Shown here: positions 9,955 to 18,756 of the stretch, piece after piece
Layout: every line of letters starts with the position of its first letter
Position numbering within the stretch: position 1 is the first letter of the stretch
Origin: Pelargonium nanum
Taxonomy: Eukaryota > Streptophyta > Magnoliopsida > Geraniales > Geraniaceae
NCBI GenBank assembly: GCA_036897485.1
Contig: JAYMTF010000601.1
Span: 1-33,009, forward strand
DNA length: 33,009 nucleotides
Direction: 5' to 3'
Made by a program: the position numbers and the translations under genes
The notes under the pieces: generated by a model
The model's input: the letters and a program-made list of their open reading frames with translations, nothing else
Told to the model about the DNA's origin: nothing
The model's database searches: none

Positions 9955-12030
9955 CTAGAGAGCCACAATACTAGACTGAGATTTTGCAGACCCGTTGAAT
10001 AACTTACAGAGAAATCCCCCTTTTAGTTTGTTGAAATCGAAATGCCCCCATTTGTTTGAGGAGTCCCTAGTAGTAGTGGTAGCAACAAATTTTCTCAGCT
10101 TCGAATTCTCGTCCTTGAGCATGCCCACAGCTAAGCTTAGTTGCCTTATCACCTCCCTCTTCTCTTCGTCTTTCTGCATCAGTTGCTCCTTCTGGATCTT
10201 GTTCGCGTCTCTGAGTTTCGCTATCTCTTCTCTCAACTTCATCATTTCATCATTGTGGAACTTGCTGGAAACTTCTTCGCCCATTTGCTTATCAATATGG
10301 GTTTCATCTTCTTGTTCCGGATCCTCTATTAGAGATTCAGCATCATTGTCAACCTCAATTGATACCTCGCTATTCATTTGTTTATCAACTTGCATTTCAT
10401 CTATTTGTTCGGGATCCTCAACTTCAGACTCCGCAGACTCCTCGAAATCAGAAGCATATGAGTAGGTACTGTAGGCTTGGTCCATTACGCTCATTGACTT
10501 GTCTGAAAGAGATTTCTTGAACGAGAATGGGGAGCGCAGATTGGTGAGGACTCGAGGAGTTCCCGAGTCAGATTTAAGTAAATCATATCGCTCAACTAAT
10601 GACCGGTGGGCACGATAGAAATCTTCAACTAAGCTGATTAACTCAGGCCTTTTCTTGTAATACATCTCTGCTCGTTTGGCAAAGGAATCTGCATCTTCCT
10701 CAATTATTTTTAGCATTGCGTCTGTCTTCCTATCCAACTCTGCCATGGAAAAAGAAGAAATTCAGAATCTGAGCATCATGTCGTTAATATAGTTGAAATT
10801 TTTTCCAAGGAAATCACTCTACAGCTATCATAGAACTCGATCAATCATGACTACATCATATCCTTTTTCTAACACTTGAAATGTTGATTGTTATGAACCT
10901 TCATGCATAGGCCTCCACTTTCCAAGTTTACCCACCAAAAGACGGGAAAAGAAAACAAGAAACCAATATAAAACTATAAAAAGAAGCATTAATTGTGTTA
11001 TTGGGGAGACACTAAAGCCTAGTGGAAATATTAAAATACACGGACACAGGAAAAGAATTGAATCAAAGGAACAGGATAGAGTTTATGGCGCTTTTGCTTT
11101 CTTAGTTCTTTTAGAATCTGCTTTTCATGATTCAGGACAGTCCTTCAATGCTTAACTAGAACTCCCATAGTCCCATGGGTCCGTAACATTATTAAGTCAT
11201 AATGAGAGCTTTTAGAGTCATAAAGCGAATCACTGAACTACTTCAAGATCATTCCTAAAAGTAAATATATAAAGTGATAGACATAAATATAACAACAGTA
11301 AGAACACGGTGCCTTCATAACCAAAACAATGAAGTTAAGATCCGGCACATCCACAATTCATCCTCGAGCCCCATTCGTTCCCAATATAGTATAAATCACA
11401 TGCTTGTGGACCTGTCTTCACTCTTTCACATGAAAATGTAACCTCTTTTAGGGCGACATCTTGCAGACATTGCTGATGGGAGAGGAGGTACACCTCAACT
11501 ATTATCATTTTTTACGCCCACTCGTGCTTGGACCACCAAAATTTAAAAAATAAAAAGGTGAACAAAAGATTGTAAATCGTAATAGTATGCTATACCTAAC
11601 ACTAACAAGTAACAAGTGGTGGAACCCTCTTCCAACCCCACAATCTATCCAAAGGCCAGAGCAAAACCAATCAACAACCCGGATCTTGGACTTATTGTCC
11701 CCTACACTTCCGATTTTTTCCTAACCTTCACATTCTCAAATTCAAATTTTGTTTTGTGCATAGACACTCAAACACAGTAACCTACCAACCCATCAAGGCC
11801 ACAACTAGCACTTTACATTTTACGAGTTAAGTCAAATCTCAAATCTATCCAAAAGCAACATGAATTTGAATTTTCAAATCAACAATAGTAACCAAAATCA
11901 AACTAATAAAAGTGCGAGCAACGTGCAATTTACCAGCAAGAGTGGATTGAAGCCACGGGGATCGCCTAGAGCCGCTGTGACTATCAAACCACCACCTGTG
12001 TGAAGACATTTGCCTCTGCATTTCCATCAT
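9955..12030 (-). CDS. NET3C: NETWORKED 3-type actin-binding (NAB domain, KIP1-like) protein
   Basis: Predicted join 12030-11934 and 10739-9955, giving 293 residues. Exon 1 encodes the start of the NAB domain (HRWWFDSH at residues 11-18, then SPWLQSTLA). The codon GAG for E33 is split across the intron, giving LAELDRKT. The NAB domain continues to about residue 88 (AEMYYKKRPELISLVEDFYR). A serine-rich and acidic middle follows, with an internal duplication at about 140-196, then a coiled coil (about 198-250) and a basic tail with GGFLCKLF. NET proteins link actin filaments to membranes; NET3C acts at ER-plasma membrane contacts. The ATG at 10746 belongs to the intron's 3' end and is not the start. 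The order of neighbours suggests NET3C rather than NET3A, but the protein is longer than NET3C as I recall it (about 225 residues). Confidence 0.88.
10249..10419 (-). repeat. Tandem 93-base duplication inside the NET3 coding region
   Basis: Two adjacent coding blocks, 10419-10327 and 10326-10249, encode acidic segments with the same frame: EDPEQ.DE...DKQM..EVS appears twice, 31 residues apart. The second copy is followed by the coiled coil. This extends the linker between the NAB domain and the coiled coil. Confidence 0.75.
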
Positions 12031-12570
12031 CTTCCTCTCCTTTATAGTCCCTACCTTCACTCACACATCAACCAAACACAAGCTCTTAATTCTCTAGCCC
12101 TAGAATCCACAAAAATTAAGCAATTAACACAGATTATTTCAAGAAACAAAGCAACAGTCATGGAACTTGCTCATCAATTAGCACATACGACAAGGGACAA
12201 AACGGCCATTTCACAAATACATAGAACAGTATAGAAGGAAAACGAAATCCTCGTTTCATTAAGATACGCCAAAAAATGGAATAAAATGCCAAATTTTAAG
12301 GTCTTTCCGAAAATGAAAATGTTAAAACCGTCCGTTAATTTACCAAACTGCCATCCTCCGCCGGAAAGAAACTCCGACCACCGCACACATAAATACTACA
12401 GCCTGAAACTCTCTACACAAACCAACCAGCACAAACACTAGCTCCAGATTCACTACATATATAAGAAGAGAGAGAGAGAATTTAGAGTACCTGAGCTCAG
12501 TGACGGTTCTTCGCCGGCGGCGAGAAAGAGAGACGAAAACGGCCGGAGCTTCTTCTCTGAGTTCTGTTCT
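12031..12570 (-). other. Inferred spliced 5' UTR of the NET3 gene
   Basis: On the minus strand a probable non-coding first exon runs from about 12570 to 12491 and ends CTCAG followed by the donor gtactc. A plausible acceptor (gattctag) lies at about 12101-12100, followed by leader sequence to the ATG at 12030. The ORF frame upstream of the ATG is closed by a stop at about 12063-12061. The intron 10740-11933 between the two coding exons holds nothing recognisable. UTR splice sites are inference only. Confidence 0.45.
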
Positions 12571-12595
12571 CAAGTATTTGAAGAGACTGATGTGT

Positions 12596-12603
12596 TTATA
12601 TAT
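12596..12603 (-). promoter_or_regulatory. Probable TATA box of the NET3 gene
   Basis: The minus strand reads TATATAAAC, about 30 bases before the inferred start of the leader exon. This supports a transcription start near 12570 and a spliced leader. Confidence 0.5.
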
Positions 12604-12609
12604 GGTCTT

Positions 12610-14820
12610 TTCAGATTTTATTTTGTCTCTTATTTTGTGTAGACTGTCCAATCACGACGCGACACGTGTGTCTCAGCCAAATGTATCGTGAGACTCGAGG
12701 CGTTGGGCGCTAAATTCCGGCAATAGTAAAACATTTAAAATCGAAACTTTGGTTTCCGATATTACCCCTTCTGTACCCAATTGAATTTGAAAATACTGCG
12801 ATGACGTGGAGGGGTATTTTGGGTATTTGAAGATAATTTGCATCGCTGTACAGTACTTGAACCGGTCAGAGAAGATCATGTGGAGCGTAAGGTGCCGGAG
12901 CTGGAAAGGAAACAAAAAAAAAATGCCACCAAATGTATTTGTATGTAACGGTCGAAAATTATAGAGAGGTTAGAGACTTTGAATAATTTTGTTGAACACA
13001 CAAGAATGGTATGTTGATAAATGGCCAGGTGGACTATGACCTGTATTTATGAGTGGAAATCGACCGTTGGAATGAAAATGAGGCTTCCGTTGTTCGAGTT
13101 TAAGTTATAATTATTTTGTTCTTAAAACGGTTCTATGTTTGGTGTTTATCTCTTTTGTATTTTTTAATATAAGCGTTACGTATATGTAACTGTCTTCTTT
13201 TTCTGAATGACAATTACTCTCGAATTAGATGAGAATCTGTGATCTCAAACTTGATGGAGATGGAGATATATAATTATTTTAGGGGAACAAGACAAAGATA
13301 GGAGAAATACTTTTCCCGCTTTTCGTACGGAAATGGAGACGGAGAAACCATTCTCCGCTCCACAATTATATTTATATGTTTTTCATATCTAATTGTATTT
13401 GTTAATCTTGTTTTCGTATTCATGTGTTGAGATGAAAATGATGATGCTCTATGATTCAAGTTCGAGCTCCAATTGAATTTTCAATCCTAGTTTATAGACT
13501 AAGGTCATGTAAGAAACCTATCGCTAAGTGAAATCTTGGGAGAGTATAACACAAACACTACAAATTTGGAGAAATTTTGATTGGGGATGTGAAGTGTAAA
13601 ATGTGGAAAATGAAGTCCTCTCCAATAACCATGAATGGGGTATCTATAGTCACAAATATGATCAATGATGCGACACTGTGTGATTGGTGGGTTGCACTGA
13701 TAGACTCGTGGTGAGCTTATGAGTTGCCTCTTAGATGTGTCTTCTTTGGACAGTTTATCATATTTTAGAACACACACTTATCTTCTGAGCATAGTAGAAA
13801 TTGACTTAAACTTATTGGAGCACTTACAATATTGATGTGACATTCTAACGTCTTATACGCAGAGATAAATGTAGATTTCCATGAAAACTTAGTTTCATTA
13901 TGCAAAGGTCATTATGCCTTCTAATATGGATGACAATTGGCAACATGAATTGATTCAAGCCAAATGAGAGTCTCTTCTTCTTCTTTTTTTGAACATAGCC
14001 AAATGGATTGACAAATGGTGAATTGTGATTTGCAGAAACCAACTAAGTTAAAAGAATCCCACTAATTTATCATGTTTATCATTTTTTAAGACAGTGAAAC
14101 ATGGCCCCAATATGTGGAATTTGATTTAGTCAAGTGATTGATACAAAAGTTGCCAAGTGCTTCAAGTGAAGTGAAAACAAACACAATTATTATGATTTTT
14201 ATCAATACGCATAGTACAATTGACTCATACTACGTATAAGTCAACTTAAATTTTACATATAGATATTTTTACTTTAGTAAAAAGTCTATAATGATTAAGG
14301 CGACATACAACCATAGATCTCATAACACACATTATGGTCGACACAACCTTAGTTTTATATAGATCATCGTCCAAAATGATTAAGCCGATCTACTGTGTTT
14401 ATGTATGCGTTGACCTTTGGATCAAATATGAGACAAGTGCAATACACGGTCGTGTCGTTGCATGAATTGACCTTCAAAGATTATTTCTTACATTTAACGC
14501 AAGTTCCATATCTTCAAATCGTAGGATTACCAAACAAACCCTTATTCCATACACATATTTGGTCAACTTCTAGCTATCCTAAAAAACTTTTATCTCTATA
14601 AGCATTTTGATATAGACATTTTAGTGATGGTGGAAATATCTTCCTGCTGCACAGAAGTGCTGACACAAAGTTTGCCCAAAGGAAATACACTTATTTTAAG
14701 ACATAAATATTCAATATAGACATAAAATTCAACAACAACAAAAAAGTCATTTATTTGGACAAGGAAATAGTATAGATAAGATCAATACAAAAACAAATAA
14801 AATTCCAGAAAGTGTTGGAT
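12610..14820. other. Intergenic, no gene seen
   Basis: Upstream region of the NET3 gene and a long AT-rich stretch. The short frames at 13505-13777 (-), 13845-14042 (-) and 14395-14601 (+) show no domain, signal peptide or splice continuity and are not called. No element ends were recognised. Confidence 0.45.
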
Positions 14821-14946
14821 GTGGAAAGTAACAGTTTATTGGAATTTAACTGATATGTGATGAAGGAACAATCTCTGTAAAATCAATAACAAATTACAAC
14901 ATTCATGGAAATTGAAATGAGCTGAAGCAAAGAGGGAAATGATGAG

Positions 14947-15367
14947 CTACCATCTAGGCCCGCCGCCGGGTGGACCAAATCCGCCTCCTCCTCGAGGACC
15001 GCCAAAACATTCTTGAAACAAACCACAGCAACACAAGCAAGATAAACTGCATTGCACATGTAAGAAATTTGTAACTTGTAATCAGCTTAGCTCCAACATA
15101 TATGATGATAAGGCACAATTTACAGGTAACACCATTTTTCATGATCGGTTTCAGTACTTACCAGGAAGTGAACATACTGCATAAACCATCAAACAAGCCA
15201 CAGCCAAGTCCCGGCCCAAATCCACCACCACCAGGACCCCAACCAGGTCCTCCGCCACCTGGACCCCAACCAGGTCCTCCGCCACCAGGACCCCAACCAG
15301 GTCCTCCGCCACCAGGTCCCCAACCGGGTCCTCCACCACCACCACCACCGGGTCCACCAGGTCCCAT
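14947..15367 (-). CDS. Small Gly/Pro/Trp-repeat protein with C-terminal cysteine cluster
   Basis: Predicted join 15367-15162 and 15046-14947, giving 101 residues. The first part is a run of glycine and proline followed by four copies of the nonapeptide PGWGPGGGG. Next comes GCGLFDGLCSMFTS, and after a 115-base GT-AG intron (donor gtaagt) the text CLSCLCCCGLFQECFGGPRG and a final Gly/Pro tail ending in PRW. The split codon TG|T gives a cysteine, and the two exons join in frame into a compact Cys-rich, weakly hydrophobic core (about 55-83). I do not recognise a named family; I have only an impression of similar small proteins in other angiosperms. No signal peptide is present. The core may be palmitoylated or membrane-associated, which is inference. 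The opposite strand reads as a proline-rich frame but lacks a signal peptide and ignores the splice sites. Confidence 0.72.
15229..15345 (-). repeat. 27-base coding tandem repeat, about four copies
   Basis: The plus strand repeats CCAGGACCCCAACCAGGTCC followed by TCCGCCA with few changes, four times in a row. On the minus strand each unit encodes PGWGPGGGG. Copy number is likely to vary between individuals because the units are nearly identical. Confidence 0.85.
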
Positions 15368-15497
15368 CACCAAGTTTCTTCTTTTTCAGATAGATACAAA
15401 CACTGTGAGGAACTAAGGATATAGATGGCAAACAAGAAATGTTAAGAGACTTGATATGATAGTTTCATGCGGTTGAGTTGTGATGAGATTGAACGTG

Positions 15498-15506
15498 GTA
15501 TATAAT
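15498..15506 (-). promoter_or_regulatory. Possible TATA box of the Gly-rich small protein gene
   Basis: The minus strand reads ATTATATAC about 135 bases upstream of the ATG at 15367, giving a leader of about 105 bases. It suggests the gene has its own proximal promoter rather than depending on the UTR-like region near 17.2 kb. Confidence 0.4.
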
Positions 15507-16521
15507 GAGAGAAGTGATAGGTGGGAAATGTGCAGCTTGCTTAACCTGAAAGTTTTCAGCTTCATCGCACAACTAACATTCATGACTCATGACAGCAACT
15601 TCTTACACACATGGAAAGAAAAACCTACCAGTCAAAAAGATGTGACCAGTCTTGACCAACCAGTCCAAGCTATATACTAATGTGAGCAAATATAAGAGAA
15701 ATGGCATTTTGAACACGCAAGAATATATATGTCGACAGGTCGGTTGCTCTATCTAATCCCATCTATATACAGACAAATCCAACTAAGCAGCTCTTTAACA
15801 ACTTTCTGCATCATATCTATAACATTACATAAGTGATTAAAATAAGGCAAGCATAGGAAAATGGCAATCTTAAGATACCAGTAACCATATACACGTGTAA
15901 TAAACTCAATTTGTCTGAATTCTTGCAATGAAGATTCACTTAAAATCAACACATGTACGTGTCAAATTACCTTGAACACTTCATGAATATTGAACTATGG
16001 TCCATATAACAGGTGATCGATGCAGAACATTTATCTCACTGAACTTGATACAGTTAAATCCCATAGCACATGTAACTTTAGCAACAAAGTTAGTATCCAA
16101 CATTAGCCGTACATGTCCAATGGCTTCAAACAAGTCTGAGCTTCATCGCCTTCGAAGACTTGGGTAGTAGAAATCTGTTAGTAGTAATTGGGACTCTATA
16201 TACAATATGAGAAACCACACAAACAGAGACGCATTGTAGAATGAACAAACAGTTCTAAGCAAGATTATGCACACAAATTGCATAAACATCCTAAGTTTAA
16301 GAACAAAACACCAGTTAACAGCAACACGTGTACAATAAAGTCGGCAAAAATCAGGACACTGCAGATACTTGTATCACACAACATCAAACAACACAAAGTT
16401 TCTTTCTTATATCAATCCTCTCATATTTGGCTGAATTGAATACTGAAATTTAAGGAAAAGGCAGAAGATTAAAAACATTGAAGCTCTTAATTGACAAAAA
16501 AAGGCCCGAATTAGAGACTAA

Positions 16522-16637
16522 GCCTCAGATTAGCATTTTGGCACATTCTTCCTGGCATCAACAACCCATGTAGAAGAATCTACATGATGCGCAAAAAAAG
16601 TTGTTTTAGCTCAAGTACCATGTTGTCATCGCTGGCA
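16522..16637 (-). ncRNA. Candidate box C/D snoRNA-like RNA, copy 1
   Basis: On the minus strand a box C-like GCGATGA (16632-16626) and a box D CTGA (16528-16525) lie 108 bases apart, flanked by GCC and GGC, which could form the closing stem. Inside is a perfect 8-bp hairpin with loop AGAA (plus strand CATGTAGA and TCTACATG, 16567-16586). It is followed on the RNA by GTTGATGCC, a C'-like motif. About 75-80% of the stretch is shared with copy 2, with the boxes, the region before box D and the hairpin best kept. The guide target is not known to me. It lies in non-coding DNA between two genes. Confidence 0.5.
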
Positions 16638-16770
16638 AATCATCCCTCTCAGAAATTAATGAAACTTTCAAAAAAATGCACAACAATATCAACCCAGACT
16701 ATATATCATCTCTAAGAGTCCAATCACAGGCAAACAGAAAATTCATCTTAAGACTTAAATAAAATATAAG

Positions 16771-16885
16771 GCCTCAGATTAGCATTTAGGCACATTCTTC
16801 ATAGCATCAACAACCCGTGTAGTGAATCTACACGATGCGCAAAAAAGTTGTATCTGCTCATGCCAATGTCTGTCATCATCAGCAA
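16771..16885 (-). ncRNA. Candidate box C/D snoRNA-like RNA, copy 2
   Basis: The minus strand has a canonical box C ATGATGA (16879-16873) and a box D CTGA (16777-16774), 106 bases apart. The internal hairpin has a 7-bp stem (plus strand CGTGTAG and CTACACG, 16816-16834) with loop TGAAT. Relative to copy 1 the second stem pair changes from A-T to G-C on both sides, a compensated change. GTTGATGC follows as in copy 1, and GCATC and GATGC could extend the stem. The segment before box D (AATGTGCCTAAATGCTAAT) differs from copy 1 by a single base, as expected for a conserved guide. Confidence 0.55.
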
Positions 16886-17039
16886 GTACATAGTACCCAT
16901 CAAAAAATTACAATAAAAAAAACGATCTTTCTCTGTAATCAAGCAAACCCATTTTCTCATTAAGCTTTCAGCTTCTAAGTTGATTCATAAATGCACGAAA
17001 TCAACAATAGCAGACAATTTCAAAAAAAAAACAGAGGAA

Positions 17040-17245
17040 CTGAAATTGAATAAATCGTAGAGCTCGGTTTGAAATTCTCGAATCACTTCTTAATAGGTAA
17101 CGAGAAATGGATAAAATTTCAGATCGATCGGAGAACTTGGCGTGATATGAGTGAGAAGCGAAGATGAAGACAGATGTTGAAGGTGTAGTTCGATTAGGGC
17201 TTTGGAATTGGGGCTAGGGCTCGACACTGTTTGCTGTGTATAAAT
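17040..17245 (-). other. UTR-like transcript start, possible host gene of the snoRNA-like pair
   Basis: On the minus strand, TTTATACA (about 17245) is followed by text typical of plant leaders: GAGCCCTAGCCCC, AAAGCCCTAATCG and CT-rich DNA. It lies about 150-200 bases upstream of RNA copy 2. A possible donor (TTCAAG followed by gtaatttg) lies at about 15973. No long reading frame is present between, so the transcript would be non-coding, or a distal leader of the gene at 15.0-15.4 kb. Confidence 0.35.
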
Positions 17246-18480
17246 CAATTTATCTTCGGGATTTTGCAATAATACCCCCGAACAAATAGTAAATTGACAC
17301 GTTTTTATTAACTATTTACCTAGGGGCAACATTGCAAATATGTTGTATTATTTAACAGATTAGTTGTCGTTTCAAATTAATTCTCAGTCGAGACGAGAAC
17401 CAGCATAAAGATGACAGAACTCTTTGTACCAAGTTTCAATCTAGTTGCATACCCTAAAAACTTGAACGCAAATTTTTAGATACAAATGGAACAACTCTTG
17501 TCAGTTGATTCACACATTTAGTAATACTCTACAAGAATTTAAATACATAAATGGTGGCATATACGTTGATTTTTGTGTAAGATTTAGTGTTTTCATTTTT
17601 TGGAGATCCCAGCTTTTATAAGGTACCATAAAATTACATATACATTTCTTCTAGTTTTGGTAAATTTGATCAAAATCAGATTTTTTTTCCAAATGATGCA
17701 ACAAATATTTGATTTTTCCTCTGTGGAATAAATGGTACTCTTTTTATTGTAGGAGAAAATTGCATCTCATCTAAAAATAAAATTGTTGTCAAGTGAGTGT
17801 TAAATCACCTAAAATAAATATCCTTTAACCAAATGGATAATTGGAAATCATTTCATTTCAATCCTCAAGTTGGTTCCTAAGTTTCCAATTTAGTCACCCA
17901 ACAGTCCATATAATTTTAATTTAATCCCACAACTAAAAAAATTTGTTTCAGATTAATTCATTAGTTAACTATATAGTTCAATTAAGATGACATGATATTT
18001 AATTTAACATTTTTTACGAAGAATGTGGTGTCCATATCAACAATATTGTTTTATTTTCCATAAAGAAAGGCATCACATTTTTCATCCGCTCAATAGCATG
18101 TGCTAAGCATTACCACGTGATCGCCACATCAATTGTTTCAAAAAAATAAACCTCATATTAACTTAATTCAACAGTGCAATTACGGTTTGGACTACTTTCA
18201 AACAAATTTGTATAGTTGAGAGATCAAAGTGAAATTTGAAACGATATTGATAGTTTAGAAACTAAATTAGAACATAAACCAAATTGGGGTTACATATGAG
18301 AAACAAATTAATGGTTTGGGGACTAAAGCAAAACAATTTCCAAACCAAAATGGAAAACAAATACTAATCTTAAGTAGGAACTATTATATACCTAAAAAAA
18401 CATGTTAGACACTTTAAGCTAAAGGAACAATTCAAAACAAAAGTAAATAGTGAAAACCAAAAATTAAATTAAATATCATA
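17246..18480. other. Intergenic between divergent repeats and the RING gene
   Basis: AT-rich, no gene. Contains the inverted-repeat element described at 17843-18341. Beyond it lies the 3' flank of the CHY-RING gene. Confidence 0.4.
17843..18341. mobile_element. Candidate non-autonomous DNA transposon with imperfect terminal inverted repeats
   Basis: The left end GGAAATCATTTCATTTCAAT continues TCCTCAA; the right end read on the minus strand is GGAAATTGTTTTGCTTTAGT continuing CCCCAA. The two agree over about 26 bases with nearly all differences being transitions. AACCAAATGGA (17827-17837) and AACCAAAATGGA (18343-18354) lie just outside, but the left copy is five bases from the repeat, so a target duplication is uncertain. 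No transposase frame is inside. Confidence 0.4.
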
Positions 18481-18535
18481 TTGACACAATAAGTTTGAGT
18501 ACTGTTCTATGTGGCAATCTTTGGAAAAGTGTTAC

Positions 18536-18554
18536 GAGAGAGAGAGAGAGAGAG
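18536..18554 (+). repeat. (GA)n microsatellite
   Basis: About nine GA units in the 3' flank of the CHY-RING gene. Confidence 0.85.
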
Positions 18555-18756
18555 GAAACGCCAAAGGGTCGGAGAAGAGTGCAAGAACAGTTTTGTTTTA
18601 ATTTAAGAATATATTTCACAATGTTACGGCATCTTAATATATTATCCAATGGAAATTTCCTTGCTTCCATGCAATTTCCAATCATTGCTTGCAAGTTGCA
18701 ACACAACACAAGGAGTCTTGCTAAAGAAGTATTTAAGCTCAAAGAGCCTTACATAT

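Noticed and set aside
15102-15416. Plus-strand proline-rich frame resembling an extensin
   Set aside because: It has no signal peptide and overlaps the minus-strand gene, whose splice sites and joined cysteine core are coherent. The proline repeats are the complement of the glycine repeats.
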